A stretch of DNA of 64,000 bases from Takakia lepidozioides (lineage: Eukaryota > Streptophyta > Takakiopsida > Takakiales > Takakiaceae), in contig CM060734.1 in NCBI GenBank assembly GCA_030704615.1, positions 34,552,042-34,616,041 of the forward strand, given 5' to 3'. The notes under the pieces were generated by a model. The model did no database searches, was not told where the DNA came from, and saw nothing but the letters and a program-made list of their open reading frames with translations. This document shows positions 55,801-64,000 of the stretch, in pieces (position 1 is the first letter of the stretch; every line of letters begins with the position of its first letter). The position numbers were made by a program, and so were the translations under genes.

Positions 55801-58368
55801 AAGGTGGAAAACACATGCACAAGGATAAAACATCGAGGGAAGTTACATTGAATAGGAGTAAAAGGAGGATGGAAACTAGTAGGAACGATGTCTGATAACT
55901 TAGAGAGCAACTCTAAGACGAGACCAATCAGCTATATCCTCACTAACTTCAGCAGTTCCTGACAGAGGGTGCAGACTGCAGACATAGTGAGTTTCTATGT
56001 CAACACTGGAAGACTCAGCCAACACAAGTTAGCATTCAAATCATCAAAAACTCCAGACGAAGAAAGAGAAATGAAATGAAATGGTACTTTATAACGTCCA
56101 GACAAATGAGATGAAATGGCACTTTATAACGTCCACAGGAAGCTCAAAAAGAATGAGAGAGAAATGAAATGAAATGAAATGGTACTTTATAACGTCTGCA
56201 GAAAGCTCAAAGAGATTATGGGACAAAATGGAAAAAACAAGAGAGAGGAAACAAAACCAGAGCCAAAAAACAGCCCAAAAGCAACTACTGCTCAAGGAAT
56301 CTTCAGTTTCAATTTCCTGGTTGCGCCGGGTGCAAGCTGGGCATAGGCGGTCCTCCCGTTCACATGACAATGGAAATGAAATGATACTTTATAACATCCA
56401 CAGAAAGCTCAAAGAGCTTATGGGACAAGAGGAAGCATGAAACAGAAAGAGAGAGGGACCCTCCACAAACATTAAAGGAAGACAGAAAGTCATTATGTCT
56501 GTGGGAGGCCCAGAGGGCCCAAGGGAATGGTACTTTAGAAACTTTATAATGTCAGCGTGGCCCTTGAAAAAGCAGCCCAGAACTAGATAAAACACAGAAA
56601 TGAGCATAAGAGTAAGTACCATGAGGAGTGGGTGGTGCCTGAGAAGCCGGAGCTTGGGATTGTGATTGCGATTGTGATTGTGAGGTGGGAGAGGGAGAGG
56701 CCTGTCCTGCATTGTGAGTGGGGGCCTGTGATTGCTTTGCCGCTGGCTGCGAACTCTGCTGCTGCTGTTGCGGTGCTGTGGGAGGGGAGCAAGCCACACC
56801 AGCAGCCCCAGTCCTAGGCTGGGTTGACTGAGATTGGGTTGACTGCTGCATGGGCTGCTGTCTCGCAGGTGATGGCACTGGAGGACGTAACTGTGATGGC
56901 TGTGTTGGGGGCTGCATCTCACCTCGCACTTGATGATGTGGTGTTGTTCCAGGCATGTTATAGCTTACGGGGCTTGTAAGAAGCTGGGGTGAGCGGGTCG
57001 CTGACAAAGGTTGTGGAGCTTGTCCTTGGATTGGGAAAAGAGGTGGATGTATTTGGGCCACTGAGTGAGCCATAGGCTGCTGGATCTGCTGTGCTTGATT
57101 GACAGCCTGTGACAGATGGCCTCCAGGGTGCTGCATGTACATTCCAGGTGGTTGCTGTAGGTGAGCTCCAGGGTGAGCTCCAGCATGGGACATATATATG
57201 CCAGGGTGCTGGATGTACATGCCAGACTGCTGTATGTGGGCCCCAGGGTGAGCCATGTAGGGTTCTGTAGGCTGGGAAACTGTCAGGGGTCCTTGAGCTA
57301 GACTATGTGAGATCTGTGCTGCAGTCGGCTGCTGCTGTTGTGCCTGGGTTGCTGCTTGCTGCATTTGTGCCATAGAAGGCTGCTGCTTAGGCATCTGAAG
57401 CATGAGAGTGTGCTGGAGTTTCTGAGTTTGAGCAGACAGCATTTGGGCCTGTCCAAATAAAGCAACTCCATGTTAGCCATACTTTAAGTAGGCCCTGTCA
57501 GCTATTTGTCAGCAAAACAGTGGATCGAGGAAGAAAATTGAGGGTCATGAGATACATGCAAAAAACTGCACAATTGGGGAAGTCTACCGGGCATTAGGTT
57601 AGCTCAGGCACTGTTGCATGGACATGAGTAACCCCAGCATACATGGGCCTCCCAATCAACTACCCAGGTGATCAAATGTTAATGTACTTTTACATGATCA
57701 ACACCGGAATGGATTACCATTTTCCTCTTGGAGAGCAGAAGTTTGCTTTCAAGAGAAAAGGCTAAAACTTTGGACATGGCCAGTTGGCAAACACAAGTAA
57801 ATTCAGTACAGGACATGCAGCTGGATCACAGCAAACCTGCGGGAACATCTGAGATTCAATGACTGGATAGTAAGCCTGCATACTGGGAATCAGCCTCAAA
57901 CTAGAAGTTGGGAACACCAAAAATTACAATTTTAAATTATTGCATCAGGAAGACATCACATGATCAGAATTTAATACATCTTTTCTTCTCTATATATATA
58001 CCCCAATATTAGACATCTATGGCAGGTTACTTTGAAGTGAAAACCCTATGAAGGTTTGAGAAAAATTCAGTCACCTTTGCATATTGCTGAGTCTCTTTAA
58101 CAACTAAGGAGGCCGGTTTCTCCCACTGGGTTGCTCCTGTTGCAACATTGTGGTAAAACGGTTTGCCATTTGGAGATTCATGAGTGGTCCACTCTTCTGC
58201 AGATTTTGACTCACCCAATGTCCTGTACAAGTTTGTGTCTTGCAAAGGGGTCCCGGTGGTCGCATGATAAGTCTTGTTGACATCTTGCCCAGTAGAGTAC
58301 TCTGCTAATAACTTGCTAAGCTCAGTTTGTCCTGTATTTGTGCTTTGCAAATGCCCATTGGCTGTTTC
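40880..58368 (-). CDS. BRN/CELF-like RNA-binding protein with WW domain (5' exons not seen)
   Basis: Four exons, 58368-58075, 57448-56620, 46262-46128 and 41172-40880, join in phase to 516 codons plus TAG. Exon 1 holds a WW domain: EEWTTHESPNGKPFYHN then ATGATQWEKP, with both Trp and the final Pro. Exon 2 is Gln/Pro/His-rich (MYMQHPGGHLSQ; TSQSQSQSQSQ). Exons 3-4 form one RRM: GANLFVFGIPEDMDDKKLAE, then GFVSMDSSQAAEAAIHQVNG and KHIKVELKRGE. This matches RRM3 of CELF and plant BRN1/2, which bind mRNA and control its fate. After the RRM come polyQ and a final RPY. Plant FCA also has a WW domain, but after two RRMs. Expected RRM1 and RRM2 were not found in 58.4-64 kb. Introns are 626, 10357 and 4955 bp and full of LINEs and SINEs. 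Confidence 0.85.
40970..41052 (-). repeat. PolyQ-coding CAA/CAG tract
   Basis: The plus strand is a run of TTG/CTG triplets, read on the minus strand as about 25 Gln with a His and a few others, C-terminal to the RRM. The mix of CAA and CAG suggests a moderately stable tract. Confidence 0.9.
42141..43038 (+). mobile_element. LINE family A, 5'-truncated copy with 13-bp target duplication
   Basis: The open frame is the C-terminus of a non-LTR ORF2 (CMSAYSKTANVAVRGEFGIP; RWWGQLQHMPNTRYPKL), with a zinc knuckle CPLCGQSEDSIHFLIHC and the end NGHKATANNVL, TGA. The copy ends GAGTACAA without poly(A). TCTCTCGGTGCAA (42128-42140) on the left and TCTCTTGGTGCAA (43039-43051) on the right form a 13-bp duplication with one mismatch. 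It lies in the last intron of the RNA-binding gene, antisense to it. The frame is intact over some 290 residues, so the insertion looks young. Confidence 0.85.
44980..45200 (-). mobile_element. tRNA-derived SINE, copy 1
   Basis: The minus strand carries TTAGGACACAAAGCCGCC and a B-box GGTTCAAAGCC, then TGCTGGATGTCACCCA and a unique tail shared with 54.24-54.47 kb. The tRNA-like head followed by an unrelated body is typical of SINEs. Confidence 0.6.
46890..47506 (+). mobile_element. LINE family B, 5'-truncated copy with ATTTC tail
   Basis: The frame 46983-47399 encodes the ORF2 C-terminus: RALGRFRVGSHNLRIETGRW, the knuckle LCPACTGRNREIETEEHFFF and RQSLEQ, then TAG. A conserved 3' UTR end follows (AGCTTTCCGCGGATGTTATA, AAGTACC) and finally ATTTC repeats. 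It lies in the 10-kb intron of the RNA-binding gene, antisense to it. Confidence 0.85.
47610..47979 (+). mobile_element. LINE family B, second truncated copy
   Basis: It begins within the IETGRW region and keeps CPACTGRNQEIESEEHCFFY; a TAA replaces a codon after TQSLT. It ends with CGCGGACGTTATAAAGTACC and ATTTC repeats, right before a 16-bp duplicated site. Confidence 0.8.
47980..48424 (+). mobile_element. Two stacked LINE family B copies flanked by a 16-bp target duplication
   Basis: TCCTTCTTTTAGACAA occurs at 47980-47995 and again at 48409-48424. Between them are one 3' end (47996-48260) and a second, shorter one (about 48262-48408), each with CGCGGACGTTATAAAG-like or closely related sequence and an ATTTC tail. 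One copy probably inserted into the tail of the other. Confidence 0.75.
48660..49045 (+). mobile_element. Degenerate LINE family B remnants
   Basis: A tail-only piece (TTTATAAAGCACCATTTC, about 48680-48707) is followed by an old divergent copy of the ORF2 C-terminus (GAGACTGAGGAAAGTTTCTT...; CTGACAGTGGTGTTCCATTA) with many changes. Confidence 0.6.
49865..50590 (-). mobile_element. Inverted internal segment of LINE-like sequence
   Basis: On the minus strand HLALKYYKSLIRSKK (about 50560-50500) and HAFWSLLKPRKTLIPITDVQ (about 50440-50380) look like the linker between endonuclease and RT of a LINE. The flanking endonuclease and RT pieces are on the plus strand. The left half (49865-50350) is open in two frames on the minus strand but not recognised. 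Confidence 0.45.
51111..51181 (+). tRNA. tRNA-like sequence (probable pseudo-tRNA, copy 1)
   Basis: The cloverleaf can be drawn: acceptor GGATGGG/CCCGACC with one A-A mismatch and one wobble, D stem GCTC/GAGC, T stem CTAGG/CCTAG. The anticodon loop CCGGAAA lacks U33 and its stem has an A-G mismatch, and a GGA anticodon with a short variable loop does not fit tRNA-Ser. A SINE head or pseudogene is more likely than a working tRNA. Confidence 0.4.
51333..51403 (+). tRNA. tRNA-like sequence (probable pseudo-tRNA, copy 2)
   Basis: This is the second unit of the 222-bp tandem, with GGACGGG acceptor, the same A and B boxes, and an AT change in the anticodon loop. The same defects as in copy 1 argue against a functional tRNA. 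Confidence 0.4.
52236..53355 (-). mobile_element. LINE family A, twin-primed (5'-inverted) copy with 15-bp target duplication
   Basis: CAGTCTGCAGATAGA flanks the element at 52221-52235 and 53356-53370. On the minus strand 52793-52242 encodes the ORF2 C-terminus (NSLNLFPVCDMGEDILDDLK to ATANNVL). On the plus strand 52794-53355 encodes the preceding part (KVVQTGKGKALGLTKLFHCR to MRLSDENEVRQ). The two pieces meet almost exactly at the point where they are continuous in the 42-kb copy. A 3' part in sense with an inverted 5' part and a normal duplication is the signature of twin priming. It inserted into the LINE B copy. Confidence 0.9.
53970..54122 (+). mobile_element. LINE family B, short 3' end
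   Basis: It starts in the ORF2 end (GCCTTCACCCTTAGACAATC), keeps AGCTTTCCGCGGACGTTATA, and ends with CATTTCATTTC. Confidence 0.8.
54240..54470 (+). mobile_element. tRNA-derived SINE, copy 2
   Basis: TGGTTAGGGCACAAGGCTGC and CTTACAAGTGGTCGTG are followed by a degraded B-box (GTTCAAAGG) and the body TGCTGGATGTCACCCACTAT, ending with GTGTCCACTTCTGTTT. The whole aligns with the minus-strand copy at 44.98-45.2 kb. Confidence 0.65.
54975..55065 (-). repeat. LINE family B tail remnants (GAAAT repeats)
   Basis: GAAATGAAATGAAATGGTGC at about 54975 and AAATGAAATGAAATG at about 55040 are the reverse of the ATTTC tails; the first retains a few bases of 3' UTR. Confidence 0.5.
56069..56560 (-). mobile_element. 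Cluster of LINE family B 3' ends on the minus strand
   Basis: At least four ends are stacked, near 56069-56145, 56159-56365, 56371-56450 and 56525-56555. Each has GGTACTTTATAACGTC or a variant, mostly headed by GAAAT repeats. The 56159-56365 copy also keeps part of the ORF2 knuckle region. The cluster lies just inside the large intron next to exon 56620-57448. Confidence 0.75.
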
Positions 58369-58488
58369 CTGCAAACACACCAAAAGGAGGGGTGCTACAT
58401 TATGAATGTGCATAAGTAAACTTGGAAGTTTCAAATATGAAAACAGGGATCAGCTTCTCAGTCACAGAAGCAAATTCTTGCAATCAGA

Positions 58489-58541
58489 TTGTACTCAATA
58501 AGACGTTGTTTGCCCTAGCCTTGTGGCCATTGACCCGCGTG
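58489..58541 (-). mobile_element. 53-bp LINE family A insertion with 15-bp target duplication
   Basis: ATTCTTGCAATCAGA occurs at 58474-58488 and 58542-58556. Between them is only the last 53 bases of LINE A (TTGTACTCAATAAGACGTTG on the plus strand, the reverse of the LINE end). It is a severely 5'-truncated insertion about 120 bp upstream of the WW exon. Confidence 0.9.
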
Positions 58542-59384
58542 ATTCTTGCAATCAGAATAGAACCACAAGTTCATTCGGATGTGTTTTACCAGCTAATTAC
58601 AAAAAGGTGGACATGCTCTCCACACGTGTTTACCACTTCCATATGGTTGGGAACAACATATGAATCAGTAGTAGCTCCTGGCCTTGTCCGCAATGACTTC
58701 ACAGTGGTTGTCGTGACTATAAAATCTTCAAGAGGATGTATGATATCCTAGTAAAGGTAGGCGAATCAAACCCGAAAGTAGCAAAGCTGTGCTAATTCAT
58801 CTTCAGAAGTATACAGTCCTTCTGATTTAATGTTCTCAACCATCAGTGCTCTAAGAAAATGGAACCCCAGCAGTCGCAAGCCAAAATCTCCATGCAAGAA
58901 GCTAGCCCAGCTTGGGGCAGGTAAGTTGGCACCAACTTATGGATTTTTTATTTTTTATTTTTTCATTTAAAAATATATATATCCCAAAGCTGATACTGTG
59001 TGCGGGGACCGAGCCACAAACAACTATGCAAGGAGGCTAGTGGTTATCCAAACCCATCTCCTCCTTCATCTGTGACGTGCTAAACTAGTGTTTCCTCTGT
59101 ATCCTCCTTTCCACAAGTGTGAAACACCAAAAGACAAGGAAAGCGAGTACAACAGGAAAAGCGCACAGCCTTCTCAAGGACAGGCACCCAAATAGAAATT
59201 TGGTCCTGGGATTGGCCACAGAGCACTGATCCTTCTAGAAATGATTTGAGCACCACATGAAGTACAAAGTGATTGAAAGTTCACTCTAAGGACTACTAAG
59301 AAAACAATTTCCGCCTTGAATCCAAGATGCCCAAATCTCAGTCGGTATAGAGCTGATTCAACTTGGTATGAAGTTAACACCTCA

Positions 59385-59572
59385 CAGAGGTGTTCCATTA
59401 CGAGGATCAGAAATGCTTGGGAGCATATCTGCACGAGGCATTCCCTTGATCAAAAGTTTTGGGCTGCTTGTTGAGAACTCCACTCTCTTTCTTGTTTCAT
59501 GCTTTCTCCTCTCTCATAAGCTTTTGTGGACATAAAGTACCATTTCATTTCATTTCATTTCTTCCAAAACAG
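59385..59572 (+). mobile_element. LINE family B, short 3' end
   Basis: CTCACAGAGGTGTTCCATTA and AGGATCAGAAATGCTTGGGA match the ORF2 end. The copy finishes with CATAAAGTACCATTTC and three more ATTTC units. Confidence 0.75.
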
Positions 59573-62500
59573 AGAACCCCCCATGTGTTTCAAACACAAA
59601 CACACCCCGCCCTCCCTCAACATTTTGATGATTCAACTCCAAACAAATTGAAAAGGGGTATCCCCATCTCCATTCACTAAATCTGAGAGTGGAGCATAGA
59701 ACTCATCTTGCCCTTACAATGTTAGGAAACCTTGATACAACACTGCCGTTGATCTGGAAGGCTAATGAAGCTATTATACTCCAGTACCCTTCACAATTTT
59801 CAACTGCAGGATACTACATGCTATGATACCATGTGTAGCACCACTGGAACCTGGTGGATGAGCGCTTTTGAACCTTGAAGCATTGAAAGCATCCATACCG
59901 GGGTTATGAAAGAATGCAACTACAAACGATCCATCCAACAAGGCCATAAAGGGTCCAAATCCACATCTGAAATGAACCCAAATTTGGATTGAATCACTTC
60001 TAGTGTAAGATCTACAGCCATACATGCCAGGACATCCCATAACCTGATTGAAAACAGCTCCTAAAAGTTTTCCAAAAGAGTTCTGTCCAGGAAGTCCTAC
60101 TTGTTACAGCAGCAAAACGATCCACTTAAACAGCTCAAATTAAGCTCATAACTTTGGATATTACACTAGTCCTATATCACTGATAATATATAGTTCCAAA
60201 TTCTCCTTACTTGCAATTTTAAGTTTCTTTATCTTCAACCTCTTGAAAGAACATTAGAGTTAAGAATAACAGAATTGCCTCATCAAGACAGAAGCTCGAC
60301 TCTGCGAATGCTGAGTATCTCAATCTCTGCCTTGAGTGATTGAATAATTGTGGCTTGTTGGTGCCTAAGGTTACCCCTGAATGGAACGGAAGTCGCACTC
60401 TGTGGAAAGAGTCCGATGGTTGCTTCACATGACGATCAAGAGCCCATGGGTTTCAATATTTTCCCATTCTAACCTGCAGGTTGCAGAAACTTACTTGGCA
60501 GTTGGGAGCCTCATTCGCCTTGCTCCATCAGACTCGCATGGCACCAACTTTGCAAAAGGTAACCTTGCATCCATATAATGCCAGCCAAGGACATTCTGAC
60601 TAATGAAGTAGTGTCCTTGTTCAAGTGTTATAACCCCTAGAGAAATTTGTGATCCAATGTAGCAGACTACTAAGATATACATACTGCATGTAAGGCTGAG
60701 TGAACTCCAGACTTACGTTTTAAAGTCTACATGCTTGATATAGCACCCTACTAAGGTTTTGAGTCATGGGAGCCTCTTCAATTCTAGGACTTGGAAAACA
60801 GTCGGTGATATGCTTCGAGAGTAGCAATATCATTAAAGCTCCAAATGAATGGAGTTGCAACCTACTTTGCACCATCTATATGCCAGTAAGTGAAGTTGAA
60901 AGTAGAATTTCAATGTTTAGCCTAGTAAATGGAGGACGCACCACTGAACACCAATGTTTGATGCCAAGACCTATAACACCCAACATGACCGAATTAGCAT
61001 ATCAGAGGTACTTTTTAAGTCTTCAAATGCTTCAGTAGACAGTACACTAGGGATAGATGCTCTCACTGACAACTTACGAGCTGAAATTGAGCAAATTATT
61101 GACCACCAAGAGCACAGCATCATTGGTGTCCTATTGACACTTGATAATCTGGAGGTGGATGCTTAAGCTCAATTTGGGTGCCCTACGTCTGTTTAGAACA
61201 TTGCAATACCACCATCCCCACAACGTAGACACACTTTGGAATGTGCACTGATTCCTAAAACTTACATGGAATCCCAGGCCATATTTTAGGCCAACAACCT
61301 GTGAACCTCATCCTATACCAGGCCTGCAGCTCAAATTGTTGTAGCCCCCAGGAGAATGTCCAGACTAGAATACCTAAGAATGTAAGAACCCAACAGCCAG
61401 GTCCAGGGAAACCGGTCTTTCCCAGTCGTTCCCTTGCAGAGCTCTGTCATCAGAGCCATTGTCTGCAGGGCTACAATAAATGTACGATTAACGACTTCCT
61501 CAGCTTTTCAAAAGCCAACTGGTTTACTGACTTCTGCTTACACAATGAACTCCTACTCATAATCATCCTCTATGGGAGGATATCACACAAACTCCGGAGG
61601 ACAGAATCACTGGCTAAAATGTCCCCTGCCGATTATCACTAATCTTTAGTCACGCTTGACTTCAAACCATGTTCAACTTGTGTTGATGAAAACAGACAAA
61701 TGTGCACAGCAAATACCTGTCTACAAAGAGTTTGAACGGACTCTTGCAGTGTGGGATGACATACACATCACACTGAACAGCGTAGCTGTCAATTTTGGAA
61801 CCTACAAGGCTCACAAAAATTCAACAACCAATCCAGACTAAATTGAGAAGAAGTGAAGATTATATTAACTTGACCCTCGACTGGTGTATCAGCACATGAA
61901 TGTTACTGAGTTGACCAGACATGGTGCAAAGCTGTGGAAATCTCTGCAAATTCTCTTCAAGATCAAAGACCCTTGAAAAACAGTTTGAAGCGTCAAGATG
62001 CCATTTTCATACAATCCCAGGAACTAAAGCTTAAAGTGCTATACCCAACACCTCAGAGAAACATCCCCCGCCCCCCCACCATTCCCACGTATGTCTTTCT
62101 TCGTGGACTCTGCCATGAAAGTTAGCCAACGATAAAATATATCACACGGGTAAATACAATCTCTCCTCATTGGCTTTCCAGATCCTTGACAGTAGAACAT
62201 TCAAATAGTTATGTAGAATGAATAGTACCAGCTCTCACAAAATTGCAGCTCGAAGAACCTCACATTTGTTCAATGGGGGCCTTTACTGCAGACAGCTAAA
62301 CCTCAACATGCAAGTCCCAGCAAATGCTGGAGGAGATGCTTTTTGACTGGATACATGACAAAAAATGTACTCAGGAGCAGATTGGTATGTAAGATGGCCT
62401 TGCACACCGGCACTTCATGCATGGTTGATGATTAGAGTAATGCAAAGCTATAGCCAGCAATTAAAGTGGTTTCCTCAAATCCCTATCCTGACTCTTCAGC

Positions 62501-64000
62501 ACCCATTGGTCAGTAGTCAAGCCTGCCTCAGGCTTACAGACTGGAGAAACATAATGCACCAAAGTGACACGGCCGAAAGAGGCTTCACCCTATTTTCTTA
62601 AACTATCTTACCAGACAGCAAGGATCTCAGATCAATTCCATCCCCAACTGGATTTGATTGCTAACTCCAAGAAAAATGGTTTCCTTATTCGACAAAATTC
62701 TACAAACATAGCAGAAAAGGCCACTATGTCAGAAAGCCAAAAAACACTGAAAGATAGGTTACAAAACTTTGTCAGGCTGTCTTTCACCTCCTCTCTATGT
62801 ATGTGACGTCAGCACCTCTGGACTGAGATACAACACCAAGGAAAACATCCGCTCACCCATGCATTAATTCAGATTCTGCCTTCCCAGCTTTCTTCAAAGA
62901 GTCATCACGAACACTGGAGCTGCACAACCCTCTATGTTATTGATGGTCTTCACAGACCAGCCAAAGGAGAAAGAATTCCAAAGTGCTCTCACAGGTTCCT
63001 ACAGAGGTCTAACTATATCTACCTAAAATGGTGGCATATTGCATCAAACAACATGAACTGACCAAGACCACTACTCTGAAGAACTCAACTCTTGCAGAAC
63101 CAAACAAGTTTTGTGTGGCTGTGGTCAGCTAAATGCACCTGCTGTACCAATGTCATCAAGCATTCCGTTGTCCAATACACAATAGATGATACATGGAAAA
63201 GCTCTAAAGGCAGATTGAGAAGTTGATCACAATAATACATTAACCATTGACCAACTTATATGGACTTAAGCCTTAGAGGATGGTTGTATATCCGACAAGC
63301 TATTATCAAAGTATATGTGCAATAAATAAACCAGATCTAATTGCCAGTGCAGCAGCATGCCAAAAGTGAACTCTGAGGCATCCATCTGGTGATCTTTATG
63401 GCTCAGGAGACCATAAATACTAAAATCTATATATCTACACGATCATTGAGGTCCAAAGTTCCTTTCAACAGTGAGAATAAGCAGCCCATTGTTTTGCCCC
63501 TAGTTTGATGATTACAAGGTCACTACTCATCAACAAAAACTGAATCATTCGATTCCTCATACTAACATACGGTCAAGCAACTGTACTTCTGGACCGAAAG
63601 TTTAAGCTTTAAGGATTTTAGCCACAGGAACTCTGTCCAGACTGGTATAAGTAGTCCACGAAAGACCATACAAGTTTGACTTGGCACCTATCTTCATTGA
63701 TTGAAAAATCTCTCTAGCCTATGTTCAGCTCTACGCCGATGGAACAATCTCTATAGACCACATCCTACCTACAAGCTAGAGCAAGAGGCAAAAGCCTAGA
63801 CCAGATTAACAAAAACTTCTTTCTGAATGAGATAAGTTTATTGCCAGGGCGTTGCAAAACTGTTTACACCTGGAATAAGTATGTTTCAAGCCTACAATCT
63901 CTACCTTCTCTGTCATTTCCTGTTGTCACATTGAGGTCTCATCAAACCTGGCTGGACGTGAAAGCACTGGCTTTCATTTCTTCTTCAATGGTGTGAAGAA
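59573..64000. other. Region upstream of the WW exon, no gene recognised
   Basis: The only frames are short and without domain motifs. If the RNA-binding gene has RRM1/RRM2 exons, this is intron or they are too short to recognise by eye. A minus-strand open run at 60040-59774 (DGSFVVAFFHNPGMDAFNAS) follows a possible acceptor (TTCATTTCAG), but no family match is apparent. Confidence 0.35.

Noticed and set aside
59774-60040. Upstream RRM exon of the RNA-binding gene
   Set aside because: It has a possible acceptor and an open frame, but no RNP1 or RNP2 motif; similarity to an RRM was not convincing.

Overview
This is nuclear DNA of a repeat-rich eukaryote of the green lineage. Two spliced host-type genes support this: a cytochrome b5 protein of the plant RLF type (33.7-35.1 kb, +) and a BRN/CELF-like RNA-binding protein with a WW domain (40.9-58.4 kb, -). 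The transposon mix (Ty3/gypsy element with an initiator-tRNA-Met primer site, MULE-like SWIM genes, pogo-like transposases, LINEs, tRNA-derived SINEs) and introns up to 10.4 kb suggest a large-genome streptophyte such as a charophyte alga or bryophyte. That placement is inference; no species is proven.

Layout. 1-4965: a decayed Ty3/gypsy retrotransposon on the minus strand with a 731-bp 5' LTR, inserted into a SWIM-type MULE gene whose C-terminal half continues at 4966-5885 (+). 5.8-13.5 kb: a 66-bp tandem repeat, then a minus-strand gene of at least six coding exons with a BED-like zinc finger, long Gln/Thr repeats, a SUMO-interacting motif and a C-terminal Ulp1 (C48) protease, all embedded in thousands of bases enriched for a CAGACTG-type motif and followed by a 311-bp tandem duplication. 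13.9-20.0 kb: a minisatellite, then a broken minus-strand gene with a ParB-like domain and a probable adenine-methyltransferase-like domain, interrupted by an inverted segment and by an ordered array of 24-bp palindromes (18.2-19.6 kb). 20.7-23.6 kb: a second SWIM/zinc-finger transposase-like gene (+), with three in-frame TGA codons. 25-29 kb: two decayed pogo/Tigger-like transposases, one on each strand.

33.7-64 kb is host territory invaded by repeats. The RLF-type gene has four exons that join in frame. The RNA-binding gene is read from four exons (WW, Gln/Pro-rich, RRM first half, RRM second half plus polyQ) that also join in frame; its 5' exons were not found and may lie beyond the window. 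Its introns hold two LINE families. Family A has copies at 42.1, 52.2 and 58.5 kb, all with target-site duplications, one of them a twin-primed inversion. Family B ends in ATTTC repeats and occurs more than ten times. Two kinds of tRNA-derived element are also present.

The most unusual material is the 6-20 kb block: a SUMO-protease-like gene whose coding repeats and noncoding flanks share one DNA motif, and a ParB/methyltransferase-like gene around a regularly phased palindrome array. Most transposon genes here carry premature stops or frameshifts, whereas the two host genes are intact as far as they can be read.
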